A stretch of DNA of 64,000 nucleotides, from positions 1-64,000 of the forward strand of contig JAEVEX010000021.1 in assembly GCA_016842085.1 (NCBI GenBank), given 5' to 3'. Shown here piece by piece: positions 1 through 8,954 of the stretch. A program made the position numbers and the translations under genes. How positions within the stretch are numbered: the stretch's first letter is position 1; each line of letters opens with the position of its first letter. The notes under the pieces are model-generated. The model was not told where the DNA came from. It saw nothing but the letters and a program-made list of their open reading frames with translations, and did not search any database. This stretch comes from Candidatus Thermoflexus tengchongensis (lineage in GTDB: Bacteria > Chloroflexota > Anaerolineae > Thermoflexales > Thermoflexaceae).

Positions 1-1
1 C

Positions 2-211
2 CAGGCCCGCACGGAGGAGCGCCTCGCCCGCGTCGAGGAAGCCCTCGCCCGCCTGGCCGAGGCCCAGGCCCGCACCGAAGAACGCGTCGCCCGCCTGGAA
101 GAAGCCCAGGCCCGCACGGAGGAGCGCCTCGCCCGCGTCGAGGAAGCCCTCGCCCGCCTGGCCGAGGCCCAGGCCCGCACCGAAGAACGCGTCGCCCGCC
201 TGGAGGAAGCC
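2..211 (+). repeat. Tandem 105-bp coding repeat (two full units)
   Basis: Two nearly identical 105-bp units (2-106 and 107-211) encode 35 residues, that is five heptads. A third, degenerating copy starts at 212. Units differ by only one or two synonymous changes, which suggests recent unequal exchange or slippage. The array begins before the window. Confidence 0.85.
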
Positions 212-880
212 CAGGCTCGCACGGAGGAGCGCCTCGCCCGCGTCGAGGAAGCTCAGGCTCGCAATGAGGAGCGGACGGCCCGCCTGGAGGAGGGCCAGCG
301 TCGCCTGGAGGAGGCCCTGGCCCGTCTCGCCGAAGCCCAGGCCCGCACCGACGAACGGGTCACCCGCCTGGAGCGGGCCATGGACCGGATGGCCCGTCAG
401 GTCGGCGCCCTGAGCGACGTGATCGGCGGCGACCTGGAGGATGCAGCCTATATCGTTATCCACGACACCTTCACCCGGGAGCTGGGATGGAAGGTGGATG
501 TCCTGGAACGCGCCCACCTTCGCTGGGACGGTCACGACCTGGAGGTCGATCTCATCGGCCGGGCCTATGATCCCACCCGCCCCGGATATGAGATCTGGAT
601 CGTCGGTGAGACCAAATACAACATCACCATCGGAGAGGTCAATCGGTTCGCCCGGAAGCTGCCTATGATCTCCCGGTATCTGAATTACGAGCACGGGGAG
701 AACGAAAAGCGCCTCCTCATCCCCGTATGCTTCTGCTATCGGGCTCGCCCCGAGGTGCGGGAGCGGATCTATAACCTGGGCTTCCATCTGGTTTTCTCCT
801 ACGGGCGGATTATCTGGGGGAAGGATGGCCCTCCTGTTTCAAAGCGGAAACGAGCGGCCGCCCGGAAAGGTCGTCGATAA
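2..880 (+). CDS. Coiled-coil repeat protein with C-terminal PD-(D/E)XK nuclease-like domain (5' end missing)
   Basis: The frame is open from the window edge, so the N-terminus is missing. Residues 1 to about 120 are uninterrupted heptads built on EAQARTEERLARVEE-type units and must form a long alpha-helical coiled coil; at DNA level a 105-bp unit repeats in tandem. The last 165 residues are globular. They carry an Asp in EVDLIGRA followed by GETK, which fits the Asp...ExK core of the PD-(D/E)XK superfamily, and then a GEVNRFARKL helix as in DUF3782-type proteins. The tail is very basic (KRKRAAARKGRR). A nuclease or DNA-binding role is inference; no substrate is known. A protein of the same architecture lies at 42775-44139, but its ExK is lost. 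Confidence 0.8.
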   Translation, partial: QARTEERLARVEEALARLAEAQARTEERVARLEEAQARTEERLARVEEALARLAEAQARTEERVARLEEAQARTEERLARVEEAQARNEERTARLEEGQRRLEEALARLAEAQARTDERVTRLERAMDRMARQVGALSDVIGGDLEDAAYIVIHDTFTRELGWKVDVLERAHLRWDGHDLEVDLIGRAYDPTRPGYEIWIVGETKYNITIGEVNRFARKLPMISRYLNYEHGENEKRLLIPVCFCYRARPEVRERIYNLGFHLVFSYGRIIWGKDGPPVSKRKRAAARKGRR

Positions 881-1003
881 AGCATCGCCCCTTGCCGGAG
901 GATCGCCAGACAGAATCGAGACCATGGTTCTATGGGACCAAGTATTCCCGCTGAAGTCGATTCGTTCGCAACTCACCGATCTCGCTCTCGGAGAACCTCA
1001 CCC

Positions 1004-2167
1004 ATGGCCAGCCGCACCCTGCTCATGATTCCCGGTCCGGTGGAGGTGGACCCTGAGGTCCTGGAGGCGATGGCCCGTCCTCCCCTCAGCCACATGTCCA
1101 CGGCCTTCGCGGCCCTGATGCAGGAATCCCTCATGGGCCTGCGGGAAGCCTTCGATGCTCCGGATGGCCAGCCGTTCCTGGTCCCGGGATCCGGCACCCT
1201 GGCGATGGAAATGGCGCTGGCCAACCTGGTCGAGCCGGGCGATCGTGTGGTGGTGGTGGACACCGGGTATTTCGCCGCCCGGATGGCGGAGCTCGCTGAA
1301 TGGCTGGACGCCGAAGTCATTCGAGTGACAGCGGAGCCGGGTGTCCTCCCAGAGGAATCGCAGCTCGAGGCCGCCCTCCGACAGGGGGCCAAAGTCCTGA
1401 CCCTCACCCATGTGGATACTTCCACCGGGGTGGTGGTTCCGGTGGAACGCTGGGCCCCTCTGGCCCACCGCTACGGTGCCCTGGTGGTCGTCGATGGGGT
1501 GTGCGCGGTCGGAGGACAGCGCTTCCATCAGACGGGGTGGGAAGTCGATGTGGCCCTCACCGGCTCCCAGAAAGCCCTCGCCGTCCCGCCCGGGCTGGCC
1601 ATCGTCGTCGCCCGCCCATCCGCTCTGGATGCTTATCGCCGCCGGCGGACCCGAACACGGTCTTATTACGCGGATTGGGGGAAATGGCTCCCGGTGATGG
1701 AGGCTTTCCAGGCCGGCCGCCCTGCCTACTTCGCGACCCCAGCGGTCAATCTGGTGGCGGCTCTGGCTGTCTCTCTCCGCCGCATCCGGGCGGAAGGGAT
1801 GGAAGCCCGGTGGGCTCGCCACGAGCGGATCGCCCGCGCCTTCCGGGCCGGGCTGCGGGCAATGGAGCTGGAGATGGTGCCCCGGGATCCCGCCTGGGCT
1901 GCGGTCACCCTGAGCGTGATCTACTACCCGGATGGGGTGGATGACCGTTTGCTCCGGGAGATCGAACAGGCGGGGGTGACCGTGGCCGGAGCGATCCACC
2001 CGGCGTTGCGCGGCCGCTCCTTCCGGGTCGGCCATATGGGGGAGATCGGCCTGCCGGCTCTCCTTCAGACCCTCAGCGCCATCGAAATCGCCCTGCGCCA
2101 TCTGGGTCATTCCATTACCCCTGGCGCAGGGGTTGCGGCTGCCCAGGCCGAATGGATGCGCACATAA
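1004..2167 (+). CDS. PLP-dependent class V aminotransferase, alanine-glyoxylate/serine-pyruvate type
   Basis: The protein of 387 residues starts MASRTLLMIPGPVEV, the usual opening of the AGXT/serine-glyoxylate aminotransferase group. The PLP lysine is in the TGSQKAL motif. Upstream are a GSGTLAMEMAL cofactor-phosphate region and the VVVDGVCAVGG segment holding the Asp that contacts the PLP ring nitrogen. A longer frame begins at 932, but its extra 24 residues are low-complexity and unlike the family, and the ATG at 1004 has a GGAG upstream, so 1004 is preferred. It probably interconverts a small amino acid and glyoxylate or pyruvate in the cytosol. It lies convergent to the catabolic island and may feed or drain it. 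Confidence 0.9.
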   Translation: MASRTLLMIPGPVEVDPEVLEAMARPPLSHMSTAFAALMQESLMGLREAFDAPDGQPFLVPGSGTLAMEMALANLVEPGDRVVVVDTGYFAARMAELAEWLDAEVIRVTAEPGVLPEESQLEAALRQGAKVLTLTHVDTSTGVVVPVERWAPLAHRYGALVVVDGVCAVGGQRFHQTGWEVDVALTGSQKALAVPPGLAIVVARPSALDAYRRRRTRTRSYYADWGKWLPVMEAFQAGRPAYFATPAVNLVAALAVSLRRIRAEGMEARWARHERIARAFRAGLRAMELEMVPRDPAWAAVTLSVIYYPDGVDDRLLREIEQAGVTVAGAIHPALRGRSFRVGHMGEIGLPALLQTLSAIEIALRHLGHSITPGAGVAAAQAEWMRT

Positions 2168-2213
2168 GCCAGAATTCCGCCTGAGCCCGATGGCGTAAAC
2201 CCCGAAGAACAAG

Positions 2214-2241
2214 GCGGGGGCGGCTTCATCGCCGCCCCCGC
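2214..2241. terminator. Probable bidirectional hairpin terminator
   Basis: A perfect 11-bp GC stem (2214-2224 with 2231-2241) with a 6-nt loop lies between the convergent aminotransferase gene and the minus-strand nitrilase gene. There is only a short T-rich flank on either side, so termination strength is uncertain. Confidence 0.6.
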
Positions 2242-2375
2242 TTCTCGAACGCCCACCCTCCGGAGAAGGTGTATCAAAAGCCCAGGAAGCCTGTCTCTCC
2301 TCTCTCCCCATACGACCCAGCCTCTAAGGAGATACTGGCCCCAGGGCACTTCTCACACGCTACTCGAGAAGCCCA

Positions 2376-3941
2376 TCAGCCCGGAAGATCATGAAAAGCC
2401 TCGGGCCTCCGGCCGAACACCACATGGGATCCGGGAGCCATCTCTTTGTGGCGGGTGAGGGGTCGAAACAGGGAAACGAAGATCGCGTGCTCAGCCCCGG
2501 GAACCCCGGTGGCCAGAGGCTGGCCCAGCGGGTCAAAGATCGCGGAGGCGACTCCCTCCGCCTGGCCGGGCGGGGCGGCCAGCGCCACAAACACCCGATT
2601 CTCATCCGCACGGGCGCGGGCCAGGGTGTAAAGATCCGGTTCCGCGGCAGACACCCACCAGATCAGGAGCTCGGCCCCTCGCAGCATCGCGCTGCGGGCG
2701 ATCTCCGGCGCCCATCCCTCGGACTCCCGCAGCACCCCCACCATGCCCCCGCCGATGGAATAGACGGGGAACCCCCTCTGCCCATCCCCGGGATAGCGGC
2801 CGATCCGCCGTCCGCGGTCCAGGAAATACATGGCGATCCCCGCCGGGCCTGCGTCTTCCTCGGGGAACGGAACGATCCATCCGCACGGCCATCGGGCGCT
2901 GAGGGCTTCCATGGCCTCGAGGATCGAAGGATCGGCGCCCGGTGGAGGCCCGGATACGACCAGGAGAGAAGCGCCCTGGCGGATCAGGGTCTCCCCCAAC
3001 GCGGCGACGCGCTGGAGCCATGGGGTCGCGGTGGGATACGATCCCATCTGGAGCAGGCCCACCCGGAGATACAGGGCATCCGGAGGGATGGGCGCCTGAA
3101 GCGCCTGGGCCACCGGAAGATCTCCAGAGGGCGCCGTTCGCAGCGGATCCGGTGCGGCCGGCCGAACCCGCGGGCCCGGCGCCGCTTCCATGTCGATCTC
3201 CGCAAGCACGATCTCCTCTCGATCCGGGCTTCCCATCGACCGATATTGTCCATCGGGGGCGATCACCCCGCTGCGGCCGCAATAGACGACGCTGCCCGCT
3301 TCCATTCCGACCTTATTGGCCACCGCGATCCACACGCCGTTCTCCATCGCCCGCGCCGGGAGCATATAGAGCACCTGCGGATTGGTGCGGGCGCCTGGAG
3401 CCCCCGTGGAGGTCACCAGGGCGGTGGCATCCAGGATCAGGCGGGCGCCGCGCAGGGCCAGGGCGCGGGGGATCTCGGGCATGCGGGCGTCGGCGCAGAT
3501 CATCAGGCCCACCCGCCCGAAGGGGAGATCGAAAACCGGGAGCTCCGCCCCGGGATCGAACCACTCCCGATCGAAGTGCCAGAGGAAGAGTTTATCGTGG
3601 AAGCCCAGGACCTGACCCTGAGGATCGATGAGGGCCACCGAGTTGCGCAACTGTCCTGAGGGGTGTGGGCGGGCAAGGCCCACCGCGATATAGGCCCGGT
3701 GGCGGCGGGCCTTTTCTCCGAACAGCCGGAGGACCTCCTCCACAGGGCGCGGTTCAGATCGTCGATAAGCCTCCAGGGAGTGCAGATAATAGGCCGGGTA
3801 GGTGCACTCCGGGAGCAGGATGATCTCCGGCCGATGCCGGCCAGCCTCCTCCACCCGCGCCAGTGCCCACTCCAGGGCTTCCTCCGCGTGCTCCAGATCC
3901 CTTGCTTCCAGCTGCACACAGGCGATCCCGATGTGGGACAT
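2376..3941 (-). CDS. Tandem nitrilase-superfamily protein: active N-terminal half, degenerate C-terminal half
   Basis: The protein has 521 residues, twice a single carbon-nitrogen hydrolase. Residues 1 to about 275 hold the full catalytic set: Glu45 in LLPECTYP, Lys117 in FHDKLFL and Cys149 in LMICADARMP. This half should hydrolyse a nitrile, amide or carbamoyl bond. From about residue 290 (LYLRVGLLQMGSYPTA) a second nitrilase fold begins, but the equivalents of Glu, Lys and Cys are lost: SGPP, GRYPGDG and GVLRESEGW replace them. The second half may serve dimerisation or substrate gating. It is the last gene of the island, 6 bp after the FAD oxidoreductase. Substrate is unknown. Confidence 0.85.
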   Translation of the reverse strand: MSHIGIACVQLEARDLEHAEEALEWALARVEEAGRHRPEIILLPECTYPAYYLHSLEAYRRSEPRPVEEVLRLFGEKARRHRAYIAVGLARPHPSGQLRNSVALIDPQGQVLGFHDKLFLWHFDREWFDPGAELPVFDLPFGRVGLMICADARMPEIPRALALRGARLILDATALVTSTGAPGARTNPQVLYMLPARAMENGVWIAVANKVGMEAGSVVYCGRSGVIAPDGQYRSMGSPDREEIVLAEIDMEAAPGPRVRPAAPDPLRTAPSGDLPVAQALQAPIPPDALYLRVGLLQMGSYPTATPWLQRVAALGETLIRQGASLLVVSGPPPGADPSILEAMEALSARWPCGWIVPFPEEDAGPAGIAMYFLDRGRRIGRYPGDGQRGFPVYSIGGGMVGVLRESEGWAPEIARSAMLRGAELLIWWVSAAEPDLYTLARARADENRVFVALAAPPGQAEGVASAIFDPLGQPLATGVPGAEHAIFVSLFRPLTRHKEMAPGSHVVFGRRPEAFHDLPG

Positions 3942-3947
3942 TCCCCC

Positions 3948-5585
3948 TCATCCCTCCAGCTCTGCCAGGATCTCCTCCGCATGCCGAGGTCGCCACCACA
4001 GCGGATAGCCGAAGTCCTCCGCGATGATCATCGCCGCATTGTGACCCGGTTGTCCGGTGAAGCTTCCGCCCGGGAAAGTGCCTGATCCGCACATGTAGAG
4101 GCCTTCGATAGGCGTGCGATAGCGACCCAGGGTTCGATGAGGCCGCGAAGACCAGAAGTTGCTCGGATGATAAGAACCGTGATGACGGTCCCCCCACACC
4201 ATGCTGGGGATCTGCTGCTCGGTATCCAGCGGGGTGTGCACCTCGAACGCCAGGATCTTCCCCGGTAGGTCCGGCGCATAATCCGCCCAGCGGTCCAGGA
4301 CCCAATGGGCGTGTTGGAGGCGCTCCGGGCCGGCCCAGCGCGCTTGCATCTCCGTTCCGCTGGGCACGAATTGCCATGCAAAAGCCGTAGCATAGCCAGC
4401 CGGCGCCTGAGATGGATCCCACTGAGTTGGGATGCCCACATGCAGCCCCCCTCCCTCGGGCAGCTTTCCCTCCCGGATCCAATGCATACACTCCTCGATA
4501 GCCATGCTGGTTTCGTAGCCGGGGAAATGATTCAGGGCATGGTTGAGGGGATGAGCGGGGTCAGTCCCCCGGTAGCATGGAGGCGACGTCAAAGCCAGGT
4601 GCACGCCGAAGAGGGCCTCTTCGTTCCAGCGGTAACGAGCGAGGGCCTCTCGCAGGGAAGGATCAAGCTGTGCTGGCTCGATCAGCCTTCCCAGAGTGAG
4701 GGGGGCGGGGAGGCTGGAGCACACGAACTGCCGGGCTCGAATACGCCAGCCATTCGCCAGCTCCACTCCCACGGCCCGTCCCCCCTCAATTAGGATCCGC
4801 TCAACGCGGGCGCGAGTCAGGATGCGGCCCCCATGGGCATATAGGCTGGCCGCCAGCGCGCGAGCGGCGGCCGCCGAGCCGCCCCGCACCAGGGAGCCGG
4901 TATGGGATCCCGGCAGGGCCTGGACGACGATATAACCGGTCCCCGGCACATCCAGAACCGGCAGGTATCCCCGCACGGCCGCGTTGATCAACACCAGCGC
5001 GCGCACTGTCTCGTGCTCAAAGAGCTCGCGCACCAGATCCAGGGCGGAGGGCCGCCACCACCTCAGAAACCGACGGCCCAGGGGGCTATGCTCCAGACGC
5101 TCGGCCAGCTCCTCTTCATGAAGGGGTGGGGCGAAGCGAAGCGGATTCAGGATCCGGGCAGTCAATTCGGAGAACTCACGATGGATGTGCCGATAAGTCT
5201 CCGCATCGCGTGGGCTCAAACGGCGGATCTCCTCGATGCTTCGCTCCACGGAGCGGAAAGTGACCAGTCCCCCTCCTTCCCGGAAAGGGATTGCATTCTG
5301 GACTTCAGGGGTGAGGATTTCCAGTCCGTAACGTTCCAGCTCCAGATCTCGCCAGATCCGATAATCGGGGGACCAGCGGACGAAGAAGACGTGGAGGTTG
5401 TGCAGGAAGAGGGGCAGGGTGATCTCCTCCGTGCACAGGCCGCCTCCGATCTGCGCCCGCTCCTCCACCACGATTACACGGGCTCCGGCGCGGGCCAGGT
5501 AGTTGGCGGCCACCAGGGCGTTATGACCCGCGCCGATGAAAAGGCCATCCGCTTCCTCGGGAAAGGCAGATCCCAGGTGCACCAT
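3948..5585 (-). CDS. FAD-dependent NAD(P)-binding oxidoreductase, phytoene-desaturase-like
   Basis: The protein has 545 residues. An N-terminal dinucleotide-binding motif (GAGHNALVAANYLARAG) is followed by the acidic VVEE strand end and GGGLCTEE, as in CrtI/PDS-type amine and carotenoid oxidoreductases. A C-terminal GLYMCGSGTFPGGSFTG motif closes the FAD site, and GHNAAMII follows. Carotenoid neighbours are absent, and this family includes many desaturases and oxidases of unknown substrate, so a carotenoid role is not implied. The gene is flanked by the tandem nitrilase and the cyclase on the same strand and is probably co-transcribed. Confidence 0.85.
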   Translation of the reverse strand: MVHLGSAFPEEADGLFIGAGHNALVAANYLARAGARVIVVEERAQIGGGLCTEEITLPLFLHNLHVFFVRWSPDYRIWRDLELERYGLEILTPEVQNAIPFREGGGLVTFRSVERSIEEIRRLSPRDAETYRHIHREFSELTARILNPLRFAPPLHEEELAERLEHSPLGRRFLRWWRPSALDLVRELFEHETVRALVLINAAVRGYLPVLDVPGTGYIVVQALPGSHTGSLVRGGSAAAARALAASLYAHGGRILTRARVERILIEGGRAVGVELANGWRIRARQFVCSSLPAPLTLGRLIEPAQLDPSLREALARYRWNEEALFGVHLALTSPPCYRGTDPAHPLNHALNHFPGYETSMAIEECMHWIREGKLPEGGGLHVGIPTQWDPSQAPAGYATAFAWQFVPSGTEMQARWAGPERLQHAHWVLDRWADYAPDLPGKILAFEVHTPLDTEQQIPSMVWGDRHHGSYHPSNFWSSRPHRTLGRYRTPIEGLYMCGSGTFPGGSFTGQPGHNAAMIIAEDFGYPLWWRPRHAEEILAELEG

Positions 5586-5686
5586 CGATGCGCTCCTGTA
5601 TCCTGCCTGTAATGGATGCTCCGGCAGACCTCTCAGGGAATGGGGGCGATGATCCCAGACACTTCCTTGATCTGATTCTGGCTCGA

Positions 5687-6361
5687 CTAATCCTCCAGGA
5701 TAGCGAAGAACCGGGCGGGCGCTCCTTCAGTGCCCCGGATCTTATAGAAAGCCGCAAAGAAGGAGACGCGGCGATCCCCCAGCAGGCCCAGATTCGTGGC
5801 CTGCTCCAGGAGCGGGATCCCTTCCCGCAGCAGCCGGCGATGGACCACGAAGTCCTCAGAGGTGAAATCGGGGAGCCGCGCGCTGTATTCTTCGAAGAAA
5901 TCGAAGCCGACCGCCTTTGGATGCTGCGCGACCAGCCACTCCGCCGCGTCAAGCGTAAGAAAAGGAGAATCCACGAAGAACTCCGGGAAGCGGCCCCACA
6001 TCCGATCCGTCCAGTCCGTGCGGACGAGGAGGATGTCGCCGGGCCGCATCTCCACCCGGGCCGCTGCCCGCTCCAGATCGGCGGCGGAGACCGGGGATCG
6101 CGGACCCACATGGGAACAATCCAGCACCACCGCCGTCCCGCACACTCGATCCAGCGGGATCTCCGCGGTGGTGATGCCATCCTCAAAGCAATGCAAAGGA
6201 GAATCGATATGGGTGCCCGTGTGGAGGCTGAGAGTCGCCACGGTCACCTGCCAGAACCCTGGCCCCCGCCGGTGGCGACGCAACTCCACTCGAAGGTCCG
6301 TAGAAGGCGGGCTTCGGGTCTCCACATCCACTGGAACGCTCAGGTCGATGATGCGACCCAT
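5687..6361 (-). CDS. Cyclase family protein (kynurenine-formamidase-like metal hydrolase)
   Basis: The protein has 224 residues, a normal length for the family. The signature HTGTHIDSPLH supplies the metal-binding His/Asp set of the putative cyclase/arylformamidase family; IDLSVPV at the N-terminus and LLVRTDW in the middle are also typical. Members hydrolyse N-formylkynurenine, cyclic imides or related amide and lactone bonds. It sits between the isochorismatase-like hydrolase and the FAD oxidoreductase, which fits a hydrolytic cascade on a nitrogenous ring compound. The exact substrate is inference only. Confidence 0.85.
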   Translation of the reverse strand: MGRIIDLSVPVDVETRSPPSTDLRVELRRHRRGPGFWQVTVATLSLHTGTHIDSPLHCFEDGITTAEIPLDRVCGTAVVLDCSHVGPRSPVSAADLERAAARVEMRPGDILLVRTDWTDRMWGRFPEFFVDSPFLTLDAAEWLVAQHPKAVGFDFFEEYSARLPDFTSEDFVVHRRLLREGIPLLEQATNLGLLGDRRVSFFAAFYKIRGTEGAPARFFAILED

Positions 6362-6418
6362 CGCTTACCTCCCGCTTCGACTGATACAAGACGCCGGAAG
6401 GGATTCCAGGATTTCACC

Positions 6419-7162
6419 TTAAGCTCGAGCTTCGGAAGCTACGGGGAAATGGGCCCGGGCGCGGAGATGATCCAGGATCTCATCCACTGTAAGGACCCAT
6501 CCCAGACACCGAGCGACGTTCTCCAGGCCTAAGATGTGCAGATCCTCCCCATACATGCTGGCCACCGCATCCGCCGCCACCACCACCCGTAGATCCCGAT
6601 TGAAGGCCTCAAAGGCAGTGCACAGCACACAAGTGTTGGTATTGATGCCGGCCAGGATCACCGTCTCGATCTGATGGATCCGCAACAAGAATTCCAGGTC
6701 CGTCCCGTAGAAGGCGGAGAGACGCTTCTTGGTGCGGATCACATAATCTGTGGGCTCTGGGCCCAGCTCGGGGAGGATCTCGGCCTGGGGCGATCCCTCC
6801 AGATTGTGTCCGGAGATCGTGCTGGGTCGATCCGGCGTGAGGTTCTGACGGGCCGCTTCCACCGCTCGCCAGAAGGGGTTGGTCATGCTCTCCGCACCTG
6901 GATACGGGATGCGCCGGTGGGTCATCACAACATGCACAACCATCACCCCCAGCGCCCGTGCCCCCTGCACTAGGCGGACCAGTGCTTCCCGGACCCTTTG
7001 GGCGTCCTCCGGGGCCACCGGCATCGTCGCGACTTCGGGGTCCAGGTGGCCTCGATGGGCATCCACCAGGATCACCGCTGTTCGCGCCGGGTCCATCTCC
7101 AGTTGCCGGCGCAGCGCCGCGATCCACTCCGAGCGATCCATCAGCATCACCTGTCGCATCAT
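6419..7162 (-). CDS. Isochorismatase-fold cysteine hydrolase
   Basis: The protein has about 247 residues. The Asp-Lys-Cys triad is visible: Asp in VILVDAHRGHLDPE, Lys in RTKKRLSAFYGTDLE and Cys in INTNTCVLCTAFEA. This matches N-carbamoylsarcosine amidase and related amidases rather than true isochorismatase. An upstream start exists, but it would overlap the CocE gene by about 77 bp. The ATG-ATG pair at 7162/7159 follows a GGGGAGG and is preferred. It probably releases ammonia or CO2 from a carbamoyl or amide intermediate, in line with the hydantoinase-like and nitrilase genes nearby. Confidence 0.85.
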   Translation of the reverse strand: MMRQVMLMDRSEWIAALRRQLEMDPARTAVILVDAHRGHLDPEVATMPVAPEDAQRVREALVRLVQGARALGVMVVHVVMTHRRIPYPGAESMTNPFWRAVEAARQNLTPDRPSTISGHNLEGSPQAEILPELGPEPTDYVIRTKKRLSAFYGTDLEFLLRIHQIETVILAGINTNTCVLCTAFEAFNRDLRVVVAADAVASMYGEDLHILGLENVARCLGWVLTVDEILDHLRARAHFPVASEARA

Positions 7163-7175
7163 CGCCTCCCCGGCC

Positions 7176-8918
7176 TCACTCCCGTGGAATGATCGGCACC
7201 AGCAAAGAGGAAGGCGTCTCGCCCCCTCCATAAATCCGAACCCGGCCTCCAACCCGTTCCGGGCGGCGATCCCACGGATCGTTGTGGAGGAAGGGGCCGG
7301 ATCCGCGGAACGCTGCCCAGGGGCCCACGCCTCCCACTGCCTCCTCCCGTTCGAAATCCCTCCCCTGGATCGTGAGAGCCAGGGTGTAACCGGGTGGGAT
7401 CACAATGGAGGTCGGCCAGATCTCCACCTCCACCTCGTAGATCCGGCCTGGGGTCAGGAGTTGGAGCTCGTCGTGGGTATGATAGGGCCGGTAGGGCAGG
7501 CTGCGCTCCGGATCCAGCTTGCGATGAGAGGCCCGCAACCAGCCCTGGGCCAGCGGGGCGCGAGGGTCCAGGGCACCCACAAACGAGACCTCCCGGCCCT
7601 CCGGATCGAAAAGCCGGAGGATCAGGAACAGATCCGCATCGGGCGTGCTGGAGGAAATGAACAATCGAGCGGCCAGCGGACCAGTGATCTCCGTCTCCTG
7701 AGGGAACGGCGGGGTTCGGAACGTTACCCCACTGCGGAGGGCCTCGTATTCCACAAAACTCTGGGATCCCACCGGCTCCCAGCTGAGGGCCCGAGCAGCC
7801 GGGTTGAGATATAGCCGCGTCCACTGGGTGCGGGCCAGCGGCCACTCGTTCTCCTTCCGAAACTCAAAGCCATCGACGTGGCGGATGTTCAGAAGAACCC
7901 GGGGCTCCCGATCCCATCCGTTATCAATCCCCTTGAGGAAGCGATCGAAAAACCGCTTCCGCAGCTCCCAGCCATAACGGGAGTAATAAAGCGTCCAGTG
8001 CTCCAGGCCGTGAAGCTCCAGCCATTTCTGGGTGGAGGCCGCTTGCATGAAGGCCTCCACATTGCCACGCAGGTGAAGCCCATGGCCGCCCCAGTTTCCC
8101 GCAGAGAGGAATGGCACCTTCACCCGGGACCAGTCCGCGGATCGCTCCCGATACCATTCGTCGTCCAGTTCTCGCCAGCGGGCCTGCTGAAATGCGTCCA
8201 CCCGATTTCGGGCGAGCTCGTCCTCCGGCAGCGTCTCCGGTCCAGCCACCAGCTCCCCGGTGACCGGATCGACAAATCCCCGCGCCCCGAACCCATGCTG
8301 GACAGGGATCACCTGCCCTCGAAACCAGGAATCTGTAAAGGTGCATAGGATACCGCCATGCCGATTCCAATCGCGGTAAAAATCGGCCGCGCCCTCCCAG
8401 GCGCACATAGCAGCCAGATGGGGGGGCTGCAACCCCGCCACCAGCCACTGGTTGATCGCATAATAAGAGATCCCGCTCAGCCCTACCCGTCCGTTGCTCC
8501 ACGGCTGAACTGCCGCCCATTCGATGCACTCGTAGAAATCGCGGGTCTCGCGAGGCGAAAAAATATCCAGGACGCCCGGAGAGCGGCCAGCCCCCCGGGA
8601 ATCCACCCGCACGCAAACATAGCCCTCCGGCACCCATCTCTCCGGGTCCTCCACCTCCCAGTTCTGATAGCGGCAGGTGGAGCCCTCGGCGACTTCCGGA
8701 CAGCGGTGGATCAGAATATGCCACTGGCGGGGATAGCCCAACTGGAATGGAAGACCTTTCCCATACGGTCCGTAGCTCAGCAACACCGGATACCGTCCCT
8801 CTGCGGCCGGACGAAAGATGTCCGCCCGCAGGACCACCCCATCATCCATCGGGATGGGGACATCATATTCGATGCGCATTCCATCGGCCTCGACAACCCG
8901 AGGTTCCATCCCTTCCAC
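7176..8918 (-). CDS. CocE/NonD family serine hydrolase (X-Pro dipeptidyl-peptidase S15 type)
   Basis: The protein has 580 residues, the usual length. The alpha/beta-hydrolase nucleophile motif is GLSGISYYA, the N-terminal region has the DGVVLRADIFRP strand pair typical of CocE, and the His is probably the one in LHGLEHWTLYY. The C-terminal third (from about 350) looks like the jelly-roll domain of the family. It should cleave an ester or amide. It lacks a signal peptide and so is likely cytosolic. The start has AGGAGGTGGAAGG just upstream. It follows the permease gene by 36 bp on the same strand. Confidence 0.9.
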   Translation of the reverse strand: MEGMEPRVVEADGMRIEYDVPIPMDDGVVLRADIFRPAAEGRYPVLLSYGPYGKGLPFQLGYPRQWHILIHRCPEVAEGSTCRYQNWEVEDPERWVPEGYVCVRVDSRGAGRSPGVLDIFSPRETRDFYECIEWAAVQPWSNGRVGLSGISYYAINQWLVAGLQPPHLAAMCAWEGAADFYRDWNRHGGILCTFTDSWFRGQVIPVQHGFGARGFVDPVTGELVAGPETLPEDELARNRVDAFQQARWRELDDEWYRERSADWSRVKVPFLSAGNWGGHGLHLRGNVEAFMQAASTQKWLELHGLEHWTLYYSRYGWELRKRFFDRFLKGIDNGWDREPRVLLNIRHVDGFEFRKENEWPLARTQWTRLYLNPAARALSWEPVGSQSFVEYEALRSGVTFRTPPFPQETEITGPLAARLFISSSTPDADLFLILRLFDPEGREVSFVGALDPRAPLAQGWLRASHRKLDPERSLPYRPYHTHDELQLLTPGRIYEVEVEIWPTSIVIPPGYTLALTIQGRDFEREEAVGGVGPWAAFRGSGPFLHNDPWDRRPERVGGRVRIYGGGETPSSLLVPIIPRE

Positions 8919-8954
8919 CTCCTGAAGCGGTTGCTTGCTTCCCCATGCACAACC

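Noticed and set aside
2-360. Possible CRISPR or satellite array
   Set aside because: The repeats are in frame, have no unique spacers and encode regular heptads.
998-2311. 437-residue minus-strand open frame
   Set aside because: It is antisense to the aminotransferase, has low-complexity composition and no recognisable family motif.
2391-3659. 422-residue plus-strand frame
   Set aside because: It is antisense to the tandem nitrilase and has no known domain.
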